Assembly (NCBI GenBank): GCA_021234155.1
Contig: JAJEKV010000016.1
Location: 3,214,471 to 3,278,470 of the forward strand
DNA length: 64,000 nucleotides
Source of the DNA: Isoetes taiwanensis
Taxonomy: Eukaryota > Streptophyta > Lycopodiopsida > Isoetales > Isoetaceae
Reading direction: 5' to 3'
The position numbers and the translations under genes were made by a program. The notes below the pieces were generated by a model. The model ran no database searches. It was not told the origin of the DNA and saw only the letters and a list, made by a program, of their open reading frames with translations. Shown piece by piece: positions 36,028 through 48,194 of the stretch (within the stretch, counting starts at the first letter, position 1; every line of letters starts with the position of its first letter).

Positions 36028-36587
36028 AATATACTAAATGGTTTGAGTCGGTTTAAGCGGGTGTGAGCCCTCTCGCCCTTGTTGTGGCCTTTATCATTGA
36101 GGCTGTGGAGCATTATGCGGTTTTATGCCCTCACTTGCTTGTGCGGCACGGGATTGGGCCGAGCTCTGTTTCGTGAGATTGACTAGCCGTGATTGTTGCT
36201 TCATCGTATATCCGGTGCTTGGCCGCTCTTGCGGTATTGGTTGGTGTGGCTGATTTAGAAGCGGCGGTTGTGGATCTTCGAGGGGATTTAGCGACTGCGG
36301 CCTCTTCGATTCCTCGACTTCGGTACAAGCTATTTCCAAGCTTTCGGTGTTAGAGGATTAGTAGAAGCGGAAGTTTGCCATTTGGCGGGACTTCTTGTTG
36401 TTGTAGATGGTGATGGTCGGTTTGTGCAGCGATAGAGTTGCCGGTTTTTACGTGAGTTTGTTGTGGAGTGTCGAGGTATTTTGTCTCTTTGGGGCGATTC
36501 TCCTTCCTCCTCACTTGCTTTGTAACATTACCATTCTTTTAATATATTGATGACACAGTTCTTCAAAAAAAAAATATACTAAATGGT
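36028..36587 (+). mobile_element. 5'-truncated LINE/retroposon with 15 bp TSD
   Basis: AATATACTAAATGGT occurs exactly at 36028-36042 and 36573-36587. The 530 bp between ends in 'cagttcttc' plus an A-run. There is no coding domain. The tail style ('cttcaaaa') is like the L1 at 57103-57120, so it is probably the 3' untranslated end of an L1-type LINE. Confidence 0.9.
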
Positions 36588-36778
36588 GTTGATTTTAAAC
36601 AGTATTATATGATTTTATATGTTATCGCTGCCCTACGTCATCCCCCATGTGTCAGAGGAATTTTAAAACCAAAGGGGGTTTCAGGGGAATTTTAATTTAA
36701 AAGTGTTGGATATAATAGTTTTTGTTAACTTAAAAAAAAAAAAAAAATGGCCCCTTATTGTCTAGGAATTAATGGAGA

Positions 36779-39700
36779 GAAATGAAATGAAATGAAATAT
36801 TTTATTACGTCTACTGAGACCATCAAGTCTATTAGATGATAAAGAAATAATACACTTTAAACATCAATCCAATCATTTGATGAACTTCCACTATCAGAAG
36901 TATCATCGCTCATATCTTCTACACCTCTCTCACAATTATCGCTCCGCAGGAGGGTGTTTATGCTAGAGATACACGATGTCCTGACCTTCAAAACCTCAAT
37001 AATGGAGTTTCCCACAATTGATGGATGCAAATTGAACAGGTCTTCTAAAGATCCGTGTATTTTGTATTTGTTTCTTAGTATTGCATACGCCGGACACAAT
37101 ATGTGTGCCTCTCGTCTTCTACCTCGTATGTGCCACAAGCCTTGCATGTTCGTCTTTCCCTCGAGATTTTTTTCCATCTCCCCTCTTCTATGCTTAGATG
37201 ATGTGAGCTCAGTCGCATGCGTGATATTTCTACTCTTTTCCTCCTCGACACATCTGCTTTTAGGTAACCCGCCTTAGCAAGCAAAGGGTTCATATGTCTG
37301 GTAATCTGCCATTTTCGTCCCTGGGTTTTTCCACATTGCCTTTGTTATCCCTTCTTTTCACCCAACCTCTAATTTCTTTTTCTTTCTTGGGACGATTATC
37401 TAACTTCATATCCCACTTCGTTAACCAGTCCAAGATATTCTTGTACCATCCATTTGCTCCACTTTCAACCATGGCTAGGTGTGACAGCCTATCATCATCT
37501 AATTTCTATATTTCATTCACATATGTTAGTGTCTGGGCAAGTGCGTCCCCTTCTAAAGGTACCATTCCACATTCGATCAACATCATCTGATATGGGGTTT
37601 GAGTTTTCACTCCCAATTCCGTGCATAAAAATCTTTTTTGAATCTTTTCCACCCTACTCCATAAACAATTTGGTAGCCCTGGATCCCAAACTTCACAACC
37701 ATATTGACTGAACTAAAGATTTGTATAACATTCATTTCAAGTTCATATTCAGAATATATGCCTTTCCACGGCTTCTTTGCATAGCATATAGTGCCCTTAG
37801 ACTATCATTTGTTCTCTATTCGATACACTTATTCCATCTGAAATTTTTATCCGAAACCATACCCAAGTACTTGTATGTGTCAGTGGAATCTATCTTTTCT
37901 CCCTTATAGAAAAAGTCAATGTTCTTTTTTGAGCCCACTACCATCGAGTTTATTTTTGAGAGATTGACCTTCATTCCCATAGTGTCACAGAAATCATCAA
38001 GGACATCAAGATGTTTTTTTAAATCTGCCTTCTCCTTTGAGAGTACTACATCATCAGCATACAAAAGAGGGCCAGCATATAGCTGGCTATGTTAACTCCT
38101 GAGCCCCCTAGATTCATGATCCATTCTTCCAGTTCGTCTATGAATAGACCAAATAAAGTGGGAGATAATGGACAGCCTTGCTTTACACCACCATTGCTTA
38201 TCACTTTCTCGTTACATTCAGTGTTTAAGGGAGAGGACAGTTGCACCACTATCTTTTCATAGATTCTCCTGGTTGCATCCCTGTACTCTGTTGGAATATT
38301 TAGCTTTCTCATTCTTTCCAACAGGCATTCCATAGGGACCATGTCAAATGCTTTACTAAAGTCGACAAAAACAACATATAAAGGCCTCTTCTTCCCTTTT
38401 ACTGAGTCCATAATTACTTTGAGTGTGACTAAGTGATCAATTGTAGATCTATGTCGTCTAAAACCAGCCTGCCCTTTGGCTCTTACATCATGTTCTTCTG
38501 CCCAATTTGCTACTTTGTTTTCCAATATGGATGCGAAAAGTTTTGAGAAAATGTTACTTACCAGAATTGTTCGATAGTTAGTGGCCTCAGCTTTATCACC
38601 TCCCTTAAAGATGGGCACAACTCGATTAGTTTGCCATGACTCCGAGAAACTCACACTTACTGCTGCATTAAACATTCTTATAGGTTCTACAAGTTTTTAC
38701 CCTATCCATTTCAAAGATCTACGCTCACATGATTCCCACAGGTTCCGCCACTTTACCATTTGCAAGCTTACTTAGTCCTATAGTAACATCCTCCTCAGAT
38801 ATTATAGGGCCAAATACTTGCTGCTCCATCACCATCTTTGACTCTACCCCTATTTGCTGATAAAGGTTTTATACATGCTGCATTGGTTCTGTGACACTAA
38901 TTCCCAGCGTATCCGTTGATCCCTTCTTCATCCTTCTCCAAAAAGACTTTGGTTCTGTAAGGAGCTTATGGACATGCTTTTCCTGCCTTTCCTTTACGAA
39001 CTTTCTTTTATTTTTTCTGATTAGAGCTGTGTATTCCCTCTTCCTCATCTTCTTATCCTCTCTTTTTGCCATCAAATATGCTTTTCGTTTGGCTTTACAA
39101 TCTGCATCAAACCAACTGGTACAAGGCAATCCCTTGGCTTTTCTAGTGTAGGCAAAACATTTTTTTGTTGCATCCATGATGATGTCCCTGATATGCTGGT
39201 TCAATTCCTTTGCATTTTTCAGGTCGCTTAGCTCTGATATTCTCTTCACAAAGTTTTTGGAAGATGCTTGATCTTCTCCTATCCATCATAATGCAGTTGC
39301 TGGGTTTCTTCTCTTATGATGGTATTTTTATGTTGTTGATCTCCAAATGAATAACAATAGGGACATGATCAGATTCTGGTTGCTGCTCCATCACTTGGAG
39401 TTTTGTGATTTTCTCCGATATTTCTTCATCCCCAATGACATAGTCAACCATGCTTTTACCCCTACAAGTGCATCTACCTGAGTATGGGTACCTATTTTTA
39501 TTCCATTAATAATTCTTAAATTTAATCCATTACATAGACCCAATCACCATCTTCCCATTTATGTATGTACGCTTTATCATCTGAGTGTCTTTTCCACGTT
39601 GCTACTTCAGATTCATCCGCATCCATTTCTTCCATCCATAAGGGATCCCCATCTTGCCTTCATACCATTGCTTTATTTGCAATCCTTCCGTTAAAGTCTT

Positions 39701-40110
39701 CCATTAGAATTACATCTCTTTGCTTAGATAGTTGGACTATATCTTGCTCTAGCTGGAACAAGGGATCTGTTCTATCTATATCAGCATTGTTATATGCAGT
39801 TTTATGAAGTGGTGCATAGTAGCGGCCTGCCGTATATACCTTTTTCTGACCAGATAATTCCACCCATATGTACTGCTTTGATTTGTTGATATTGACCTCT
39901 CTAACTCTGTGTTTGAACACATCTCTGACATAGCATGCTATACCACCATTCCCCCTATAGCTTGTGCCTATTGCATTCCATATTGACGAAACTTTACAAA
40001 AATTGGGTATTTGAGGTAATTCATACTGTTCATGTTCCCAAGTCTCTACAAAAAATATGACATGTAATTGTTGGAAATGGAATGACTTAGCACTACACAA
40101 CGAGACTCAT
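36779..40110 (-). mobile_element. LINE (endonuclease-RT type), degenerate
   Basis: On the minus strand the domains come in order. First is an APE-type endonuclease (39660-40110: 'VIFFVETWEHEQYELPQI', 'GNGGIACYVRDVF', 'VILMEDFNGRI'). A basic linker follows (38869-39249). The reverse transcriptase (37816-38675) has 'NYRTILVSNIFSKLFASIL', 'GQAGFRRHRSTIDHLVTL', 'VFVDFSKAFDMV', 'NGGVKQGCPLSPTLF', and after a frameshift 'LYADDVVL'. A C-terminal Cys/His motif (near 37100-37170) has 'CKACGTYEVEDERH'. Frameshifts and gaps break the frame. The 3' end carries an (ATTTC)n tail (plus-strand 'gaaat' repeats at 36779-36800). Two other 3' ends in this window share its last 30 bases. It starts near the endonuclease, so any ORF1 is missing or unrecognised. 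Confidence 0.9.
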
Positions 40111-41801
40111 GGCAAAGTGGATGGGGGTCCCTGCTGAGCGTGGCTATTGGGGACCCATAATGGGCTAGGTCTATAGTCGGCCACTTCGTGTGGGGCGGAT
40201 ATGGGTCCGACACTTCCTGGGTCAATAGTGTCGCCCTGACTCCCAGGAGTTGTAGGTGTTGGCCTGGCTCTTGTTTTGGTGAGTTCAGTCGGGTACGAAT
40301 CGTGTGTCACCACGATTCTCTAGCTGCCCAAGAAACTACTAGACCTCGGGAAGGGGAGATGGAACCCTTTCTACCTCATCGGACCGGGGAGATGCAACTC
40401 GTAGTAGCCTTGATGGGTGATACCAGGAGGCTAGGTATCTGGCAGGTTATAGTCACGCCAGAGCCCGATCTAGTCAGTCTGCAAAGTATGCACAGGAGGG
40501 GCGGATGGAGTGGTCAACCCTAGCCATTGTCTATAGCCAGCCCCGCCATTGTTATATCTTTGTCTGCTCTGTCTTGTGGCCCAGCTGTCAGTCTACTTCC
40601 TTACGAGTCCGAGCCTGGGGTAGGAGCTCTCATGTTCTATGGCATGTTGATGTCTTTGTTGGATCTATGGATGTATAGATGTGCTACCCTCGAGGTAGCC
40701 GACATTGTGTTATGCTTCCGCTATATAGGAGCTCATGGGGGAAGGGTGTCAAGGCACCTCTGTATTTCCTTCCCGCACTGAGGATATCTTGGGTGCATGG
40801 AGGGCCCATGCGGCCAGAGGGCTGGATGGGGGATTTTCTACGAGATATATGATCAGGCATCGTCTATTTAGTAGGAAGCGTCACATCGCTACCCTACGTC
40901 ACCCTCTTGATCACTTTTTTCTCTTTTGCGGCCACTCCAAAGGCTTTTCTTTTGCCTTTTCTTTTTTTGGTGCTTTCCTCTGGAACTTCTACCACTTTAA
41001 CTGCTGCACTTTTCTTTTCTTTTTTTGTTCTTTTGCTGCAATGGATTGCTATGGTTTTTGCTCTTCTGGTTCTTCATGCTAACTAGAACAACCAACAATG
41101 GGGCTTTGTTCTTCTTCTTCTTCATGCTTGGACTCACTGAATGCGAAGTCCTCGCTTTGACTGGAGCAAACCCTTTGTATGATGCCAGCTAGTTTTTCTT
41201 TGTTTATGTAGTACGATATGTACTTATAAAGAGGATCTGGGTACACACTAATGATTTTGAAAAATGCAATGTCAATAACTACGAAGCCCTGGGTGTCTTG
41301 AATGACAACCTTCCTACTTGTCCAGCCTATCCGACAACCTCGGAAAATTCCTTGATGGTGCCCATGCACACGAACTCTCCATCAGCATAATGTTTCAGTC
41401 TGAGGCTTTTGCAAACATGAAGAAAGTCGGGGTACTATATTTGCCCCCACCCCCCTTGTGATAAACCATTGGGTTTGAAGTATTTTATAAACAACAGGCT
41501 TAGCAGTGTCTTGGACCTTTCCTTATAGGTGGGGCTTTTTCACAATCTTCAATGTTTTCTTTGAAGCCTTCTTGGGTGCATATTGCTTGGATAAGAAGTT
41601 GTTAACAAGAGTAAAAGTTGACAAAACAAACACTATAACGTATGCTGGAATAAAAAGTACTAAAAAGTTAAGCTCAAGCTAGTCAAAAAGACACTTTTTT
41701 AAAGAATAAAAGTTTGGCAGGCAAGCTTTTCTGTATAAAACTAAGCTCAGATAGTAACAAAAAAGATACTTTTAGGTTATAAATAGCCCACTTTTAAGGC
41801 G
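40111..41801. other. No gene recognised
   Basis: A GC-richer stretch (about 40110-40860) may be the 5' region of the adjacent LINE or an LTR fragment. A 96-codon minus-strand frame at 41079-41369 ends in an acidic run; I do not recognise it. Confidence 0.4.
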
Positions 41802-42995
41802 ATGATCTTTCAAAGTACCGAAAGTGTTCTCGAAGCAATTGATGATCGTTGCGGGCCAAAAAGAGTTGTAACAAAGCACACCTTAGCTGCTGTGTCATGG
41901 ATGGAGAAATATTTTAGAAAAACATGTAAAAAGTTGCCTAACAACAACATGTATCATTTGACAGACAATATCACAAAAAAAAAAATATCTTCCAAGATTA
42001 TAAAGAGACATGCATTCAGTCTCAGCATATCTCTTACTCACACTTCACTAGACTGTCTTACTAGCACATCTTTTCAATACCACATCAAGTCTTACTTAAA
42101 GAATGGAGAATGCTTTTTATAAGGGAAGAAGTACACCACAACTAAAGGCTGGAGTCTACCAGAGGGTTACGCTTCCTCAAATCTGTTTCAGACATTTGCT
42201 TGATAGAACATGATGAGCAACTCCCTCTAAAAAATCCAAAAGAGTCAAACCAGAAGAAAAATACCCCAATGAAATCATTAAAAGCCATTGAAAATGGAAT
42301 TTCATCGGTCTTTAAGTACTTCTTAGAAGAAGACCAAATGTGGTGGAGAAGTTTCTTTCTTGAACAACATATTGTGATTCAAAACCTAGCTTTAAGGCAC
42401 TTGCAGAAGATGAGGACTGAGTCATGTATCTCGAACTATGATGCAAGAATGAGCCTCCAGGTAATATCACAGAAATTGCCAAGATTATACTGATTGTTCT
42501 TCTGATTGAGAAGGACGACAAAGGATAACCTTTTTGGATAGCAAAGTACTTGACACAATCAAAGAGGAAGGCTTGATGACTAAACTCAAAATTCACTAGC
42601 TTGCTACACGTTCAAAAAATGCTTTTGAAGGTAGGTATGAGTTAGAAATTAGAACTCAAGGAAAGGGGAGAAAGGGCAAGAAAGTGGGTTGTAGGGATGA
42701 GCTAAACCTATGGGAAGTGAGTATATTGTACTATGATTTCAAATTGAAATCTGACAATCGTCTAAGTCAAAGGACGATCAACTTGCTTGAGAAGGCTTGT
42801 AATTGCGAGGAAGAAGTTGAAGAAGGGAGTGGTGGTGGCAATGTTTCACCCTCTGTTGATAGTGATGAGGAAGATAACTCAAGCACTTCCTCAAATGACA
42901 GTGAAAGAAGTGAAGGTGATGAAGATGGCATAAACGAATATGATGATGCGCTGGATCCCTCTCTCATCAGTCCTCACACTTTTGCACATAACTGA
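41802..42995 (+). other. Unassigned protein-like remnants
   Basis: Three consecutive plus-strand frames (41802-42122, 42200-42493, 42684-42995) have protein-like composition. The second contains 'QMWWRSFF' and 'IQNLALRHLQKM', which loosely recalls the WW...LQ..A.R.L pattern of the hAT transposase C-terminal region. The third ends in a long acidic/Ser tail. The expected 'CERNWS' motif is absent, so hAT is only a guess. It could be any decayed gene or transposase. Confidence 0.25.
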
Positions 42996-43882
42996 GTCTT
43001 AGGAAAAGACTGTAAATTTTGCATGTGAATATGAAGATTTTATCTTCAATTTTTGAATATACTACAATTTCAACTACAGAATTCACTTCAATTTTTGGTT
43101 AAAAGTTACATCTCTTAAATTAGAGGTTCTCTCTAAAAACATACTTTAGGAAAATTCTAATTGTTAGGAAAAGTGCAGGAAAAGTGTCACTTTGACATAG
43201 TCAGTTCTCTCTTTGCACAAAGAAACGAGTGATTTGTGGAGGGGGGGGATACAATTTTTCATCCCTTTTTTACCTCATTTCAGTCCCCTTTTTTGGAAAA
43301 AAATGAATCTTCAAGGAATATTCTTTTTGCTCCCATTTCGATGATTTGCTCCCCTTTAATATGCAATAGTGTTAAGAGCTCCACATGCTACTTTTGGCTA
43401 AGGCTCTCTTGTTGTGGTCTATCACTACACTTCAACAACAAGACCATACATGCATATCCAGTGATTCAATAGTTTGCTGATATACACCTATTGTAACTTC
43501 TTGATGCTCAATAAACATATGCAAACAATGGTCTCAACAATGGCATTTATGTTATAGCTTGCAACTCTAATTGGCAAAGACACAAGAAATCATGGGTACT
43601 ACCTTTAAGAGATGTCAAAAATCTTAAGCGGTTCTTCAGCTTCAACAAGAAATATTGAACTTTTAGTAAGTAACAAATCTACGCATGAACCCCAAAAAGG
43701 AAAAAAAAATATTAGAATTAGGAATGAAGCCTAAAGAATTGAGCTTGCTGTATATCTACAGAAAGCTGAGCAAAATCAGCATCCACTCTCACCCATCAAG
43801 TTTTGCACAAATCCAGTGGCTATGGAGTATATCAAACTAAGATAGCTAGTTTAATATGTAACATGAAAAATATGCCCCTCAC

Positions 43883-43963
43883 CAGTTCTGTGATTCGTGT
43901 GACTTGTTGGATGTAGTAGTCAATGGAATCAATAGCTGGACCGCAAAAGCCAAGATATTGCAC
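43883..43963 (-). pseudogene. Isolated exon resembling OSCA/CSC1 channel protein
   Basis: An 81 bp open segment (27 codons) is bounded by a good acceptor (tgtacag) and donor (gtgagg) on the minus strand. It encodes 'YLGFCGPAIDSIDYYIQQV' plus flanks. Plant OSCA/CSC1 (ERD4-type) mechanosensitive channels carry a similar stretch, G-(F/L)-x-G-x-x-(V/I)-D-(A/S)-I-D-Y-Y, in their cytosolic region. I found no other OSCA exons nearby. It may be a captured or relict exon; the family call comes from memory of the motif. Confidence 0.4.
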
Positions 43964-45404
43964 CTGTACAACAAACTTGAATACAATCCTTTGATAAAGC
44001 ACAACGTTGACCATTGTCATGGAGCTACTCCTTTTATCATAATTGATGTCTGCACCCTCTTCCGTGACTGGAATGATGGACTTAGATTTCCATAACCCTA
44101 GCTTAAGAAATGCATACAAGTGCAGTGAATGCATGGAATTTCACGGCGTAGCACTAAGTAAGATAGCTTGCCCTATTGACTCTGTTTTGAAGCATCGCCT
44201 CTGTGACCAGAGCTAAGATTCTCCATAAATCTCACACAATGGCCCCTACCATTCTTTATGACCGCCCATCTGTAATGGCAAGCTCCAAATAATTAAGGAG
44301 GAAGAACATGGAACAACCATCTTGTGGTCCTGCCGAATGAATTCATAGTAAAGAGCAACCCACTTGAAAATCCTTTTGGATGTCATTCAATGTCAAATGG
44401 CTCGTATACCCCTGTTCGATAAGAACGAAAAGCAACAAAACCAGGAAAAAGAAAATCTAGAGTTGGATCAAAGGTGACAACTTCAATATGAAACTAGGTA
44501 CACCTCTGGAGATATGGCTGACCCCTTGATTCGACCGAGCAATTTTGTTTTAAGGTTGGACAATTCCTAACTGTTGAAACCCTAAAATAATTTCATGGCC
44601 ATCTCCATTTTTTTTGTTAAGGCCCGACTATTGCTATTATAGAGACCCTAAAATAATTTGATGGACATCTGCATGGATCCGAAACTTTGAGACACCATAA
44701 CCACAAGATCGCATTTCTTATTCAAAATCAATGGCTCAGAAAGAGTGCACTCTAGAAATACTATTTAGTACACCTGCACGAATAAAGCAACGAAATCATA
44801 GAAAAAACATGTGAAAAAACGTATAAAAATATAAAAGTAACCCCCTGTTATTATGCTAAATATTTCAAAATATAAGCTTTCATGCTTACGGGACATACTT
44901 TTATACTTGCAGTCTGAAGGGCAAAATCGAACTACATTAGAGGTGAGTCTTATTCTCCTTATATCTTAGGTTAATAATGCATGCTTAGAAAGTATAGAAA
45001 GTATTAGATGGATATTTTCTTGCAAAAAACCTAAATGGGTATAAGGTTCAATGTACCAGGACTAATGTGGAAAAGTCCCACAAAAAGATGTCACTTGTTG
45101 TGTGGCCAACAACCCCTCATACATGATGGCTGTCAATGAAAGTGGATCTGGTAGGAAGAGATGCTTCGCAGGTGAAAGCACACAAGCTTTTACGTTAGCG
45201 CAACATTGTGGGGCACACATTTAATAGCAATTTTCGAGTATAATTTGTTGAGGCATTAGCAATTTTGCAGTTTGTAGCAAGAGCGGTGTGATTTAAGAGT
45301 TAATATTTACACTACTTTTTGTCATGTGTCACCATACAGACAAATGGATATACCTTTAGACGTCTAAGAAGACATTAAAACACACTACATGGTCCCACCT
45401 ATGC

Positions 45405-45530
45405 CAACCAACGGGATTTAAACATGCAAGGATGAAAGCAAGACAAGCTACCAATGGATTTTGAACATGGAGCAGATGAAAGTCAGACCAGAGGTCTAAC
45501 CACTCAAGCTACCATTGCAATGGGCCTTAT
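45405..45530 (-). repeat. tRNA-like SINE candidate
   Basis: On the minus strand 'GGTAGCTTGAGTGGTTAGAC' resembles a Pol III A box, and 'TGTTCAAAATCC' about 35 bases on resembles a B box. A second B-like 'TGTTTAAATCCC' follows after another 'ATTGGTAGCTTG'. No cloverleaf forms convincingly and no A-tail is evident, so it is not called a tRNA gene. Confidence 0.35.
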
Positions 45531-45796
45531 TTTCAATTCTAAATATATTGTACCCTAGTGTTTTGCATCTCTATTTCTTCTCTAGTTATTTCGATGAGCT
45601 TACATATAGTGGGCCATAGTCTTATGAATATTTGTTCTTAAGAACATCAAGTCTACTCTTTTATGTTACTACATTGTAGGTAGTTTTGCTTGTCACTACA
45701 AATATGACAATCTTTCAGATAGTGAAAAATCCTCGTCTTTTATCACACATTGACTTTATCAAAAACTTAAGCCCTTCAATTCAAGCTATAAAGATA

Positions 45797-46746
45797 TCAT
45801 ACATTCTTAAGCACTTTGAGAGTCTCCTCAACATGCTTCTCTGGCTGGAATTGATTGTTAAAAACTAGTTGAACAACACCTTTCTTGTCAAACACATAAG
45901 TTTCTCTGCCTGGCAATGTGCCAAATAGGTCACCTGGAACACCCAAATCTTTTCTGAGCTTATTACCCTCATCACTCAACAATGTAAAGGGAAGGCGGTA
46001 CTTCTTTGCAAAAGCCTGCAAACAACGTGGTGGGAGATTTGAGATGACGACGATGACGACGATGATGATATGCTCTTCGAGTGTACTTATAATAAGAAAT
46101 GACAACGACGACAATGACGATGAACAATATAATAATAATAACACACTTGATGCACTTACCTTGTGTGACTCTGGACTATCAGCACTAATCCCTACAACTT
46201 CGGCGCCTGCTTTTTTGAATTTCTCATATGAATCCCTAAAGGCGCATGCCTAAAAAGCCAAATGACACAATTGCAATTTCTAGTATAATACACTCATGAA
46301 TCGAAAAGGAAGGGAAAGGAGTTATATATTTAACCTCTTTAGTGCAACCAGGGCTTTCATCAGCAGGGTAGAAATAGAGGACAAGGGGCTTGCCCTTGAA
46401 TTTGGAGGAGGTGACAACACGCCCGTCCTGATCCTTCAAGCTGAAGGAAGGCAGGGAATCGCCCTTGGAAAGCTGCATTGGAATGGGAAGAAGACAATGC
46501 GTGAAAAACCCAGCATTATATGAATGAAAGAAAGGGAAAACTAACCTTGGCAACTGTAGAAATGCGGGATGAGGAAGCATTCCGTTTGGGCAGAGGCAAG
46601 GGCGCTGAAATGTGCACCGATTTGGAGAGGAAATGAGTTTGCAGGTTAATGCTTTGCGCTGATACCTGCCCTCCGGTTACCCTTGCATCTCCACACCCCA
46701 GCTTAAACGCTGCACTTGGATAGCCTCCTGCTGAGATAGATGCCAT
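45797..46746 (-). CDS. PRXQ: Peroxiredoxin Q, chloroplast, complete, 4 exons
   Basis: PrxQ is a thiol peroxidase of chloroplasts that reduces hydrogen peroxide and organic peroxides and is recharged by thioredoxin. Exons: 46746-46546, 46472-46335, 46249-46160, 46015-45797. Joined they give 648 nt without internal stop, 215 residues, almost the same as known plant PrxQ. Residues 1 to about 65 are Ser/Ala-rich and basic, as in a transit peptide. The AhpC/TSA fold starts at '[17 protein letters not shown]'. The peroxidatic Cys110 and resolving Cys115 sit in 'SPGCTKEACAFRD', the close Cys-x4-Cys pair that marks the PrxQ/BCP subfamily. A conserved Arg lies in '[13 protein letters not shown]'. All introns are GT-AG; intron 3 holds a GAC/GAT-rich microsatellite. 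It appears intact. Confidence 0.96.
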
Positions 46747-46821
46747 AGCCTCTTGCTTCTCTTATCTCTGCTGTGAACTGGAAAACAAAGAAGGCTTCCG
46801 ATTCGCCAGAAATCCCAAGTT

Positions 46822-46850
46822 TTATCTTTTTATTTAAACAGCTCCACGTA
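46822..46850 (-). promoter_or_regulatory. Candidate light-type promoter motifs upstream of PrxQ
   Basis: About 75-105 bases upstream of the start codon the minus strand has TACGTGG (46844-46850, G-box-like ACGT core), TTTAAATA (46831-46838, possible TATA) and GATAA (46822-46826, I-box-like). Such motifs are common before photosynthetic genes; function is inferred. Confidence 0.3.
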
Positions 46851-46927
46851 GGTTTGGACCACACCACTCAGACTAGAGGCTAAAACATGCATCCCCCAAA
46901 ATGGGAAGGCTGAAGATATAAGTACCC

Positions 46928-47323
46928 TGGTTTGGGGGATCCCGGACGTGGTGATCCCGTCCTCCGGGATCACCAAAAAAAAAATCATGTCCCCTCGAAT
47001 CACCACGTTAACTGCTCTTTTAATGGGTTACTGTGCAGTTTGGGGCTGATTTTTAGCCGGATTGGTGCTTGCTTATTGCAGTGGCGCTCGTCCTGCTTCC
47101 TCCTCCGCTACTTCCGAATCCCCTGCTCCAGCCGATTCCGACCACCCAAGAAGAGAGCCCATCCGATTCCGTGGAGGATCGGCCGAGAAAAAACATGCAA
47201 AGTTTGCCCTGATTTTCCCTATAAGGGGCTCAATTTTTGGCGTGATTCTTCGGCAAGAAGCAGTATTTCATCGTATGATCTAGCCCTGGGATCACATCCC
47301 CTGGGGATCCCATCCCCCAAGGT
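46928..47323. mobile_element. Foldback/MITE-like element
   Basis: The left end (GGTTTGGGGGATCCC... and GTGATCCC further in) and the right end (...GGGATCACATCCC, then GGGGATCCCATCCCCCAAGG) are imperfect inverted repeats of about 30 bases. The 400 bp body has no transposase. I could not fix a target duplication. It lies about 180 bp upstream of the PrxQ start codon. Confidence 0.5.
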
Positions 47324-47526
47324 GTCCGATTTCAGGTAAAACGTCTATGAATTTGTAAAAGTAGATCAGAATGCAAGGTAAAAAGAAGAATGCAGGTGAA
47401 AACAGACTGGAACGATGGTGAAAGCTCGAACTGCAATTTAGAGTGACATTCGTTGAAAGATTGTTCGCCACGTGCTAATGCGGGATTGGCCATGGGCCCA
47501 GAATTGAACCCACCTGACATGGGAAA

Positions 47527-48150
47527 ATTACCAAAATGCCCTTATATTTTGCAAAAATTACCAAAATGCCCTTTAAATGTAATATGGTAATATAGTTTTT
47601 TGTGGCTCATCAAATGGCAAAAGTTGTCTTCACTACAATTGTAGATCATGATAAGATCTTTCTAACAAGATCAAATTCATCTAAATTGGAGTTGAAATTC
47701 ACAAGTTATGCTCAACCCATATTTAAAGCACCATAACTTGAAGATTCCAACTCCGTTTTAGATGATTCTACTGCCGTCGGATAGATCTCATTGTCATCTA
47801 TAAGTTTTGTGAAGGCCACTTTCATGTTTGATCACTTTCATGTTTGATCAGTCACAAAGAAGTCATGTTTGATCACTTTCATGTTTGATCAGTCACAAAA
47901 AAGTTATTATCATTTTAGCCAAACACCCCTTTTAACCAAACACCCCATTTTTAGGGGTAATTTGGTAATTTTCCCTCATTACATTGACAATTTTCCATAA
48001 GAAGTAAGGATACATTTTAGTCACACAAAAGTTATTATCATTTTAGCCAAACACCCCTTTTAATCAAACACCCCATTTTTAGGGGTAATTTGGTAATTTT
48101 CCCTCATTACATTGACAATTTTTCATAAGAAGTCAAGGATAGATTTTGAG
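47527..48150. repeat. Short tandem duplications
   Basis: 'aaaattaccaaaatgccctt' occurs twice near 47524 and 47555. 'catgtttgatcactttcatg' occurs twice between 47822 and 47885. A 128 bp unit starting at 'agttattatcatttt' is duplicated head to tail at about 47893-48020 and 48021-48148 with very few differences. Confidence 0.85.
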
Positions 48151-48194
48151 TGTTTGACTGGCATCTTCACCACGATTTCTAGATGAAAATACAT

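Noticed and set aside
45405-45530. A tRNA gene on the minus strand
   Set aside because: A- and B-box-like motifs exist, but no full cloverleaf or acceptor stem forms, so it was kept only as a SINE candidate.
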